Assembly: GCA_029210225.1 (NCBI GenBank)
Contig: JARGOJ010000361.1
Coordinates: 2,923-8,124, forward strand
Source: Planctomycetota bacterium
GTDB taxonomy: Bacteria; Planctomycetota; J058; JARGOJ01
Direction of reading: 5' to 3'
Length of the DNA: 5,202 bases
A program made the position numbers and the translations under genes. Positions 1 through 5,199 of this stretch are shown here, one piece after another (the stretch's first letter is position 1; every line of letters starts with the position of its first letter). Below the pieces are notes generated by a model. It did no database searches. It was not told the origin of the DNA and saw only the letters and a program-made list of their open reading frames with translations.

Positions 1-1
1 C

Positions 2-910
2 TATTGCCTGGCTGGGGGTATTCGTGCGTCTATTTGGACGGACGCGGCTCAGACGGTTGTGATGTTCCTGGCTATGATACTCATGCTCTTCGTCGGGGTC
101 TCTGAGATCGGCGGATTGACTGTGGCCTTGGAGAAGCTGTCCGAGCTTCCGCCGGGTTACCTGGCCTTGTTCCCTGAGAAGGTAGGAACCGGGGTGCTGG
201 CCATTGGGCTCTTCATTCTGGGTTATGTGATGGGGGGCGTGGGGATTGTCGCTCAGCCGCATATTATGATTCGCTTTATGGCCTTAGACGATGCCAAGCA
301 CATGGCCCGGGCGCGGACTTATTACTACAGCTTCTATTTAATGTTCTGCCTGATTACATTCTCTGTGGGACTCGCGGCCCGGCTTATCTTTCCGGATACA
401 GCGGCGTTTGACAAAGAGTTGGCCTTGCCAATGATGACCACAAGGCTCTTGCCAGATTTCCTCATTGGATTGGTTTTGGCGGGTATCTTCGCGGCCTCCA
501 TGTCGACGGCGGATTCTCAGATTCTCAGTTGTAGCGCAGCGGTGACCAATGACATTGCTCCGGAGCGAATGAGCTCTGTCTTTGCGACAAAGATGGCGAC
601 GGTCTTTGTGACACTGGTTGCTTTGGGAATCTCACTCATGGGATCGGACAGCGTCTTTACTTTAGTGCTTGATGCCTGGTCTATGTTGGCCGCTGCTTTT
701 GCGCCGCTGATTATTGTCTATGCCCTGGGCGAGAAGCTGACGGAGTTCAAGGCCCTCGCCATCATGATAGGCAGCGTCGCCGTGGCGATCACTTGGAATA
801 AAATGGGACTGGGGGCGATCATTTACGATGCGGCTCCAAGCATTGCCTTCGGAGTGATTCTGCACTTTGCCATTTTGAAGCATCTGCCAAGTAAGACAGC
901 TGAAAACTAG
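2..910 (+). CDS. Sodium:solute symporter (SSS family, PutP-like), C-terminal part
   Basis: This is an inner-membrane carrier that would couple Na+ entry to uptake of a small solute. The first complete codon is at position 2 and the frame is open to the left edge, so the true start lies outside the window. An ATG at 59 is internal: the preceding residues, GGIRASIWTDAAQ, match the conserved region before a transmembrane segment in PutP-type carriers. About 302 residues are visible, against roughly 500 in full-length relatives. The QPHIMIRFMA motif resembles PutP. The stretch FAASMSTADSQ (about 488-520) is the family hallmark, and its Ser-Thr pair corresponds to the Na+-site residues of PutP. 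Several hydrophobic segments follow, the last near 835-890, before a short polar tail. The SSS assignment is strong. The substrate cannot be read from the sequence; proline is only the nearest well-known case. The stop is TAG. No clear terminator was seen before the convergent gene 20 bp downstream. Confidence 0.93.
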   Translation, partial: YCLAGGIRASIWTDAAQTVVMFLAMILMLFVGVSEIGGLTVALEKLSELPPGYLALFPEKVGTGVLAIGLFILGYVMGGVGIVAQPHIMIRFMALDDAKHMARARTYYYSFYLMFCLITFSVGLAARLIFPDTAAFDKELALPMMTTRLLPDFLIGLVLAGIFAASMSTADSQILSCSAAVTNDIAPERMSSVFATKMATVFVTLVALGISLMGSDSVFTLVLDAWSMLAAAFAPLIIVYALGEKLTEFKALAIMIGSVAVAITWNKMGLGAIIYDAAPSIAFGVILHFAILKHLPSKTAEN

Positions 911-930
911 AGCGGCAGGGTAACAGAGAA

Positions 931-1338
931 TTATTGAAGTTCCACTTGGAGGGATTGCTCAAAGGCGTCCAATTCCCTGGGTGAACTGAATCTCATGTGA
1001 TAAATAGATGAGCGAAGGGCGACCGATCGAAGGCCCCGAAGCTGTTCATAAACAGAGCGCCATAGCTTGACGGCTCGCCCATGAAAGAGACGCCAATCGA
1101 CGTCGTCAAAGTCGAGGCCATCACGCATTGGCTCGGAGTCTTCAAACATTAGGTTCGAAAAGATTCTATAGACGCGATCAAACTCCTCTATGGTCTCTGC
1201 GCTCAACGGTAGATCGCATGGCTCCACAATGCGACGTTGACCTTTGATCGTGCCCATCATGACAATGTCCCAGTCGAAGAGAATCTCCAGGTCTTTGGGG
1301 AGCGCTCCGGGCTCCATATTTGTATGGGTTACGCGCAA
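931..1338 (-). CDS. Hypothetical 135-aa acidic protein, probable TTG start
   Basis: I do not recognise this protein. It reads as a soluble alpha/beta protein with no signal peptide and no membrane segment. Acidic clusters lie at about residues 46-55 and 66-81 (DGLDFDDVDW), and a more basic helical stretch (HGRAVKLWRSVYEQLRGLR) lies at about 86-104. The start was chosen as TTG at 1338 because AAGAGG lies 6 nt upstream on the minus strand (1345-1350). The first ATG, at 1317, has no Shine-Dalgarno sequence and would give 128 residues. The gene is convergent with the symporter, with a 20-bp gap, and divergent from the PDZ gene across a 138-bp region, so it is probably a single-gene transcript. 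Its size, acidity and lack of recognisable family resemble the small orphan genes further right on the same strand, but nothing links them functionally. It is very likely a real gene; its function is unknown. Confidence 0.68.
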   Translation of the reverse strand: MRVTHTNMEPGALPKDLEILFDWDIVMMGTIKGQRRIVEPCDLPLSAETIEEFDRVYRIFSNLMFEDSEPMRDGLDFDDVDWRLFHGRAVKLWRSVYEQLRGLRSVALRSSIYHMRFSSPRELDAFEQSLQVELQ

Positions 1339-1476
1339 GCTTGACCTCTTTCAAAGCTCTGTTCTTGGCAACTTACCATTTTCTTACAAGTTAACGATCA
1401 AAGTCTTCAGGGGTTCTTGGCTAATAGTAGAAGATTGTTTTGAAAAATTGCACTCAATAGAATTGGAATTATTGAA
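1339..1476. other. Divergent intergenic region with GTTCTTGGC direct repeats
   Basis: This 138-bp region separates the start of the 135-aa gene (-) from the start of the PDZ gene (+), so it should hold both promoters. I could not find a convincing -35/-10 pair in either direction. The 9-bp word GTTCTTGGC occurs twice, at 1361-1369 and 1413-1421, and its first eight bases recur inside the PDZ gene at 1505-1512. The two intergenic copies are 52 bp apart, close to five helical turns, so they could be operator half-sites, but a chance repeat is not excluded. Confidence 0.35.
1345..1350 (-). promoter_or_regulatory. Ribosome binding site deciding the TTG start of the 135-aa gene
   Basis: On the minus strand AAGAGG is followed by 6 nt and then TTG at 1338. 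The spacing is ideal, and no comparable site precedes the downstream ATG at 1317, so the TTG start is preferred. Confidence 0.6.
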
Positions 1477-1908
1477 ATGAATAGCAAGATAGACATCGCT
1501 AGGAGTTCTTGGAAGGGCGTCATACAAGCGTTTCTGGGGCTCGTTTTGATCTTTGGACTGTCAAGCCTCGCGTCGGCGGATGAGAATCCATTTTCGTATG
1601 AATACAGTCACGACCCAGAGGGTTGCCGCATCGGCCTTAACCTGCATTTGCACCGTGATGTTTGGGCTGTCATGGCGAAGAGCCCCGCAGCCAAAGCGGG
1701 TATCAAGAAGGGAGACCGAATCATTAGCATTAAGGCCAAGTGGATTCAAGGAAACCGCCGAATCTTAAGCCTTAAGACCTTTAAGTCATACATGAGTCAG
1801 GTCAAGCCCGGCACTGAGTTCACGCTCTTGATCGCACGGGGAGATTTCATTCATGAGGTCACTATCAAGGCGGCCAAAAGAACGAAGAAGACCCGGAAGC
1901 TCTACTAA
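1477..1908 (+). CDS. Exported small single-PDZ-domain protein
   Basis: This is a 143-residue protein with a Sec-type signal peptide followed by a single PDZ domain. The N-region contains K4, R9 and K13. The hydrophobic core spans about residues 15-31, and a signal peptidase I site (ASA before DENPF) predicts cleavage after Ala34. The PDZ core is clear: an IGLNLHL carboxylate-binding-loop-like segment at about 52-58, then SPAAKAGIKKGDRIISI at 69-85, and the closing strands VKPGTEFTLLIARGDFIHEVTIK at about 109-131. The C-terminus is strongly basic (KAAKRTKKTRKLY). There is no protease, kinase or other catalytic domain, unlike DegP/HtrA or CtpA proteins, so a role as a peptide-binding adaptor or scaffold in the periplasm or on the surface is inferred. 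ATG 1477 is preceded by a weak GGA 9 nt upstream. A strong terminator follows the gene. The fold call is confident; the partner is unknown. Confidence 0.85.
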   Translation: MNSKIDIARSSWKGVIQAFLGLVLIFGLSSLASADENPFSYEYSHDPEGCRIGLNLHLHRDVWAVMAKSPAAKAGIKKGDRIISIKAKWIQGNRRILSLKTFKSYMSQVKPGTEFTLLIARGDFIHEVTIKAAKRTKKTRKLY

Positions 1909-1946
1909 TTCCTATCACATTCGCTTAAACAATTCGTCCGAAACGG

Positions 1947-1990
1947 AAGGGCATGATTCGACTGAGTTCGCGAGCATGCCCTTTCTTTCA
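1947..1990 (+). terminator. Rho-independent terminator after the PDZ gene
   Basis: A perfect 9-bp stem is formed by AAGGGCATG (1947-1955) and CATGCCCTT (1975-1983). The 19-nt loop can itself add a 3-bp TCG/CGA helix. The stem is followed by the T-rich tail TTCTTTCATTT. It lies 38 bp after the TAA of the PDZ gene. The T-rich tail is on the plus side, so it mainly serves the PDZ gene; as a minus-strand terminator for the S1 gene it would be weaker. Confidence 0.85.
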
Positions 1991-2077
1991 TTTAGCTAGT
2001 TCTTTCTCGCAACTCAACGATTCTCTGAATCTGTAAAGTCGCCAAGAGTGACTTTGGCTGGGTTCGAATCACCTCCC

Positions 2078-2578
2078 TCAGGAGAAGTGATCTTCCGTAC
2101 ACAATTCTGCGAATAACGCCTGGTATTCCAGATCGACCTCAATCAACCTTATTTTGACTTGTTGACCTGTATTGTAGGCGCGTGGGTCAGCGTTCCGAAT
2201 CAGAACAGAGGCTCCACTTGGCAAATAAGCAAATACAAGTTGTTTTGCAACCGTGTTGATGATTGTGCCCACATGAACATCACCGACCTTATATTGACTG
2301 GGATCATGCCATGGGTTAAGTTCCGGTCTTACTTCCTTGATGGAGCCAATGGCAACTTCTTTGTTAAATCCCCCTATCTTGACTTCAACAGCACCTCCAA
2401 TCGAGACTATTTCCTCTGGCTCTTCTCTAACATCCCAAGACATCTCGCACAAAGGGATCAATACAGTGACTCCACTGGCAGTCTCGGCGTAAACACCAAA
2501 TCTATCAGTGATTTCATAGACTGTGCAATTCACTATATCACCTTTAACAAGCACTGGATTTCCCCTTGAGTTCGTCAT
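2078..2578 (-). CDS. Tandem S1 RNA-binding domain protein (166 aa)
   Basis: This small cytoplasmic protein consists almost entirely of two OB-fold S1 domains. The first covers about residues 11-82 (VKGDIVNCTVYEITDRFGVYAE, then PLCEMSW). The linker PELNPWHDPSQYKVGD closely resembles the inter-repeat linker of ribosomal protein S1, where a PW segment precedes the next VG start. The second domain covers about 96-159 (KVGDVHVGTI to YQALFAEL). Ribosomal S1 usually has four to six repeats, and no nuclease or helicase domain is attached here, so it is neither rpsA nor PNPase/RNase E. RNA binding is inferred from the fold. ATG 2578 is well supported: on the minus strand AGGAG (2589-2593) and AAGGA (2584-2588) lie 10 and 5 nt upstream. 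The second domain looks divergent (AKQLVFAYLPSGASVLI). It sits downstream of the 111-aa gene on the same strand, 172 bp away, so it probably has its own promoter. Confidence 0.85.
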   Translation of the reverse strand: MTNSRGNPVLVKGDIVNCTVYEITDRFGVYAETASGVTVLIPLCEMSWDVREEPEEIVSIGGAVEVKIGGFNKEVAIGSIKEVRPELNPWHDPSQYKVGDVHVGTIINTVAKQLVFAYLPSGASVLIRNADPRAYNTGQQVKIRLIEVDLEYQALFAELCTEDHFS

Positions 2579-2583
2579 TCTAA

Positions 2584-2593
2584 TCCTTCTCCT
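2584..2593 (-). promoter_or_regulatory. Double Shine-Dalgarno sequence of the tandem-S1 gene
   Basis: Read on the minus strand, AGGAGAAGGA contains two overlapping-type Shine-Dalgarno cores 10 and 5 nt before ATG 2578. This is the strongest ribosome binding site in the window and suggests efficient translation. Confidence 0.65.
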
Positions 2594-2703
2594 AAGAGTA
2601 AGCTAGTTAACGGTCAAAGCACTTCAGTAAAATTGATCGCTAGCAAAAGCCTTGTTAGATTTACAAAGAGTTTTGTGGCAATCACTCTTACGCAGTGTGG
2701 CAG

Positions 2704-2717
2704 TTAGTTCTAACTAA
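2704..2717. repeat. Short palindrome TTAGTT-CT-AACTAA between the S1 and 111-aa genes
   Basis: This inverted repeat has 6-bp arms and a 2-nt centre and sits in the 172-bp gap between the two minus-strand genes. It has no T-run, so it is not a convincing terminator. It could be a regulator-binding palindrome upstream of the S1 gene. The flanking sequence also holds two TGTGGCA words 21 bp apart. No certain promoter was found in this gap. Confidence 0.35.
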
Positions 2718-2750
2718 AGCGTCCTCTCATCTGGCATTCGCCCCGACTAT

Positions 2751-3086
2751 CTAAAACTTTTGCCATGAACACTTCCCTGTAAACATGAGCACGTCATTGG
2801 ATAGCGTAACAAAAGAAATGTTGTTTAACACCACGGCCGGCTCTGTTGCTGCAAGCCCTTCCTCATCACCCTTTGTGCGTCCTACTGCGACACACAAACA
2901 GTTCAATAGAAATCCTTGCTCGTCTTCCTTCACTAAGTAAGGTTCGTCAATCCTCAAGTCCAAAAAATGCACTACTTTTTGGCTGTCAATCCTACAAACA
3001 AAGGAGAGATCGTCGTCTGACTCCTCTTGAAAATGACTAATAATAACACGATCAATCGCTTCCTGCCCCGCTACTGACAATTCCAT
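2751..3086 (-). CDS. Small acidic orphan protein (111 aa), candidate immunity protein
   Basis: I do not recognise a family. The protein is soluble and acidic (EESDDD at 21-26 and clusters around 47-56 and 74-82). It has predicted beta-rich segments (LSFVCRID, VVHFLDLRI, GFLLNCLCVAVG, AVVLNNISFVTL, DVLMFTG) and no signal peptide or membrane helix. ATG 3086 was chosen because AGGGA lies 5 nt upstream (3092-3096). The frame can be extended to a TTG at 3161, but that extension has no ribosome binding site and reads as the C-terminal end of the upstream nucleotidyltransferase remnant. The position directly behind a toxin-like enzymatic domain, on the same strand, is where immunity genes sit in polymorphic-toxin loci. 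That role is inferred from context only; homology to any named immunity family was not recognised. Confidence 0.66.
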   Translation of the reverse strand: MELSVAGQEAIDRVIISHFQEESDDDLSFVCRIDSQKVVHFLDLRIDEPYLVKEDEQGFLLNCLCVAVGRTKGDEEGLAATEPAVVLNNISFVTLSNDVLMFTGKCSWQKF

Positions 3087-3500
3087 ATTTTTCCCTATTT
3101 CAATCTTCGGACTATTATTCCTCTGGCACTGGTCATATTGGCTTTTAGGCAGAATATTCAATTCGAGCGGGTGATTTTTCTCTCTTCAATGTTGCCTCCT
3201 CAATTCTGCTAAGTCCCTAAACATTCTCCTAGCTTTTGCAGTGTCATCAAGAGCTTTGTCAGGTAGTTCGACCAAAACATCGAGATCTGAATCTGGTGTC
3301 GGACCGAAAGTTCTGTGCGTCGTACTTCCAGCCCTACTTCCGTGAGTTTCCATCGTGGTTGCTCCAACCGCGAACATTCATTTCGTCCATGAACAACCAG
3401 ATTCGATTGTTCGCTTTGTCGTAGCTCTTTCTCAACCAGGAACGAGGTCTCAACAATGTTGCCTTGACCCAATTCTTCTCTTTCTTATGATCTCTAACTA
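3087..3500 (-). pseudogene. Broken nucleotidyltransferase domain (Pol-beta/MNT type), toxin-like tail interrupted by an IS
   Basis: Three pieces on the minus strand join into one domain. The 5' piece runs from the IS junction at 3500 to about 3367 and includes RPRSWLRKSYDKANNRIW and FMDEMNVRG. Removing one base near 3366 puts it in frame with GATTMETHGSRAG (from about 3365) and DSDLDVLVELPDKAL (3293-3249). That frame meets a TGA at 3186-3188, then continues in the same register as HPLELNILPKSQYDQ (3173-3129). The GS near 3341-3336 followed by D-x-D at 3287-3279 is the metal- and nucleotide-binding signature of Pol-beta-fold nucleotidyltransferases. The Glu at 3162-3164 in LELNIL fits the third acidic position, which lies beyond the TGA. 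At least three lesions are visible: loss of the 5' end to the IS, a one-base frameshift and a nonsense codon. The missing upstream part should lie beyond position 5202. The NTase signature is well supported; that it was a polymorphic toxin rather than a MNT-type antitoxin or other NTase is inference. Confidence 0.75.
3495..3500. repeat. Possible target-site duplication TAACTA (left copy)
   Basis: TAACTA directly abuts the left IS tip. The only three bases visible after the right tip are TAA, identical to its first half. Three matching bases are weak support. The full right copy is outside the window. Confidence 0.35.
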
Positions 3501-3515
3501 GTTCCCGCCCAGAAA
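3501..3515 (+). repeat. Left terminal inverted repeat of the IS
   Basis: GTTCCCGCCCAGAAA matches the reverse complement of 5185-5199 (GTTCCTGCCCAGAAA) at 14 of 15 positions. The adjacent TA on the outer side also matches but is more likely target sequence. Confidence 0.85.
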
Positions 3516-3542
3516 GTCTAAGTCGTTGACAACAAATGAGTA

Positions 3543-3629
3543 ATGAAAATCGGAGGTCTTCATTTTCGTAGTTAGTGTATAAGAGAATTCACCACAAACC
3601 CCTTATTCACTGACGTCAACGAAAATGAA
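3543..3629 (+). promoter_or_regulatory. Transposase leader with competing hairpins
   Basis: An 11-bp perfect inverted repeat is formed by TTCATTTTCGT (3559-3569) and ACGAAAATGAA (3619-3629), the second arm ending 11 nt before the transposase ATG. The first arm can also pair with ATGAAAAT at 3543-3550 (8 bp including one G-T), so two exclusive folds are possible. A perfect TGACGTCA palindrome lies at 3611-3618, in the loop of the longer fold. A -10-like TATAAG sits at 3578-3583 without a good -35. The layout could limit transposase translation, a common feature of IS elements, but this is inferred from sequence alone. Confidence 0.4.
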
Positions 3630-3640
3630 AGAACACTCCG

Positions 3641-4978
3641 ATGCGAAAAACGATAAACAAACAAGGTGCCCTGATGCCACCCCCAATTCCTCATCAGCAT
3701 GCCAAAGAGCTTCAAGCTATCGGTCGCATCCTCGACCAACACCCACAGATCCTCGACCTTGTTCTTCATGATCTTACACGCCATCTCAAAAATCCTTCCA
3801 GGGGGCGTCCGGGTCTTAGTGCTAACCAGGTTCTTCGCATCCTGATTCTCAAGCAGTTGGAGTCCTTGAGTTACGAGCAACTTGCTTTTCATCTTCACGA
3901 CTCAACAACATACCGTTACTTCTGCCGACTATCTTTCTCTGATCGTTTCAACGCCAAGAGCCTCCAGCAAAATCTCAAGAAGCTGACTGCTTCGACTCTG
4001 GAGAGCATCAATCGAGTCCTCTTGCAACACGCCCAAAACAACGGAGTTGAGAAAGGACGTAAGGTTCGCTTCGACTCTACAGTGGTAGAGTCCAATATCC
4101 ATGCACCCACAGACAACTCGTTGCTCTACGACACCATTCGAGTTTTAGCTCGGCTTATGGGACGGCTCCCAGCGGGTCTCAGCGCGGGATTCACTGATCA
4201 CACTCGTCGCGCAAAAAGACGCCACATCGCAATTGGAAACGCCAAAGGAAAGTTGGAAAGGAATGCTTTGTATTGTGATCTCTTTAAGATAGCGAAGAAG
4301 ACTTTCTCTGCGGCAAAGCGCCTGATAAAGAAATACGAGGCGCCTTCCGCTGAAGCGAAAGTCCATCAATTGCTTGATCAAATTCGGCACTACCTCGAAC
4401 TGGGTAAAAAGGTCCTGAGCCAAGCGGAAAGACGAGTTCTTGGCTCTGAGAGGGTGCCCGTTGAAGACAAGGTGGTGTCAATCTTTGAGGAACACACCGA
4501 TATCATCGTTAAGGACCGACGCCAAACCTATTATGGACATAAAATCAATCTTGCGACAGGAGCCTCAGGATTGATCTTGGATTGTATTGTTGAACAGGGC
4601 AATCCAGCCGATTCACAACGTGCAGTGACTCTGGTTGAAAGGCAGGAAGGAATTTTTGGACAATACCCTCGTCAGATCTGCTTTGATGGGGGCTACGCTT
4701 CAAGAAGCAATGTCCTAGAACTAAAGAAGTTGGGCGTGAAAGACGTGTCTTTCTCTAAGAGATGCGGACTCAAAATCAATGAAATGGTGAAGAGTGCTTG
4801 GGTCTACAAAAAGCTGAAGCGGTTTCGAGCAGGAATTGAGGCTGGGATTTCATTCCTCAAGCGATGCTTTGGTCTTAACCGTTGCACTTGGAGGAGTTTA
4901 GAGTCTTTTCGTTCTTATGTTTGGGGAAGCGTGATCAGCGCAAATCTATTGATGTTGGCGAGGCACAACTTGAACTGA
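3641..4978 (+). CDS. ISNCY-type DDE transposase, full length
   Basis: This 445-residue transposase would catalyse excision and insertion of the surrounding IS. The N-terminal region has GRPGLSANQVLRILILKQ (55-72) and the SYEQLAFHL-DS-TYRYFCRL segment typical of this family, then EKGRKVRFDSTVVESNIHAPTD (137-158). The RNase-H-fold catalytic triad is Asp145 in FDSTVVESN, Asp349 in CFDGGYAS and Glu400 in FRAGIEAGISFLKRCFG. A long insert between the first and second acids includes RRAKRRH and the helical stretch around 205-265, then VSIFEEHTDIIVKDRRQTYYGHK (279-301). No frameshift or missing catalytic residue was seen, so it looks functional. ATG 3641 has only a weak GAAAG upstream. A second ATG, at 3674 (Met12), has AAGGTG 5 nt before it and could be the main start. 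The family name is from recognition of motifs; the exact IS name is not assigned. Confidence 0.92.
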   Translation: MRKTINKQGALMPPPIPHQHAKELQAIGRILDQHPQILDLVLHDLTRHLKNPSRGRPGLSANQVLRILILKQLESLSYEQLAFHLHDSTTYRYFCRLSFSDRFNAKSLQQNLKKLTASTLESINRVLLQHAQNNGVEKGRKVRFDSTVVESNIHAPTDNSLLYDTIRVLARLMGRLPAGLSAGFTDHTRRAKRRHIAIGNAKGKLERNALYCDLFKIAKKTFSAAKRLIKKYEAPSAEAKVHQLLDQIRHYLELGKKVLSQAERRVLGSERVPVEDKVVSIFEEHTDIIVKDRRQTYYGHKINLATGASGLILDCIVEQGNPADSQRAVTLVERQEGIFGQYPRQICFDGGYASRSNVLELKKLGVKDVSFSKRCGLKINEMVKSAWVYKKLKRFRAGIEAGISFLKRCFGLNRCTWRSLESFRSYVWGSVISANLLMLARHNLN

Positions 4979-5184
4979 AAAGACATCAATAGACCGGCAT
5001 AAATATGGTCTCGAGGGAGATCGGGATAATTCGTGTACTTTGAAGTCAGTCATTTGGCAAAAGGGTGGATTTCCGCCGAACGACTGCCTTGAAATTCTGT
5101 TGTTGATGTTTTTACCCAACAGGTAAGATGATTTTTAACAGCGTACGTGTCCAGACCTCGAAGTAGACGACGTCAAAACACGCT
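4979..5184. other. Non-coding right part of the IS
   Basis: No gene is visible here. Short hairpins occur: AGACC/GGTCT (4991-5011), GGTGG/CCGCC (5064-5077, one G-T pair), and TTACC-CAACA-GGTAA (5113-5127) followed by ATGATTTTT, which might act as a weak terminator for the transposase. None is strong enough to call with confidence. Confidence 0.35.
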
Positions 5185-5199
5185 TTTCTGGGCAGGAAC
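5185..5199 (-). repeat. Right terminal inverted repeat of the IS
   Basis: Read on the minus strand it is GTTCCTGCCCAGAAA, pairing with the left end with a single C/T difference. It lies three bases before the window end, so the right-hand flank is almost wholly unseen. Confidence 0.85.

Larger units (their letters stand above)
3501..5199 (+). mobile_element. Complete insertion sequence, ISNCY-type, about 1.7 kb
   Basis: The element is bounded by 15-bp terminal inverted repeats with one mismatch and carries one intact transposase gene with 140 bp of leader and 221 bp after the stop. The outer bases are G and C, flanked by TA on both sides. The left flank reads TAACTA (3495-3500), and the three bases visible to the right (5200-5202) are TAA, compatible with a 6-bp target duplication that the window edge cuts off. 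Subterminal words recur inside both ends: TTGAC near 3526 and, on the opposite strand, near 5172-5176; and GACGTCAA at 3612-3619 and 5169-5176. The element has split the nucleotidyltransferase gene on the opposite strand. Intact repeats and ORF suggest a recent, possibly still active copy. Confidence 0.85.

Noticed and set aside
1244..1480. 78-codon plus-strand frame overlapping the PDZ gene start by ATGA.
   Set aside because: Half of it is antisense to the better supported 135-aa gene, it has no Shine-Dalgarno sequence, and its residues look non-coding.
2058..2085. tRNA-like T-loop word GGTTCGAATC on the plus strand, suggesting a tRNA 3' end or attachment site.
   Set aside because: The flanking bases do not form a T stem, no acceptor, D-arm or anticodon arm can be built upstream, and the sequence runs into the S1 gene end. 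A chance match is more likely.
2159..2569. 136-codon plus-strand frame opposite the S1 gene.
   Set aside because: It is the antisense shadow of a gene with clear S1 domains, and its translation has no recognisable features.
2604..2660. Integron attC-like core GTTAGAT at 2654-2660.
   Set aside because: No matching inverse core lies upstream and the arms do not fold. No integrase is present and gene orientations are mixed.
3186..3377. Recoding (TGA read as an amino acid plus programmed frameshift) to make a working nucleotidyltransferase.
   Set aside because: The transposase and S1 genes end in TGA, no slippery site or selenocysteine-type element was recognised, and the gene has already lost its 5' end to the IS. 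Decay is simpler.
3209..3472. 87-codon minus-strand frame across the nucleotidyltransferase remnant.
   Set aside because: It is a third register, different from the two that carry the NTase motifs, and it shows no domain signature.
3526..3554. Promoter with perfect -35 TTGACA at 3526-3531.
   Set aside because: No -10-like sequence lies at 16-18 bp spacing, and the word recurs at the other IS end, so it more likely belongs to the terminal binding region.
3572..3898. 108-codon minus-strand frame at the start of the IS.
   Set aside because: It is antisense to the transposase, whose catalytic residues and length are intact.
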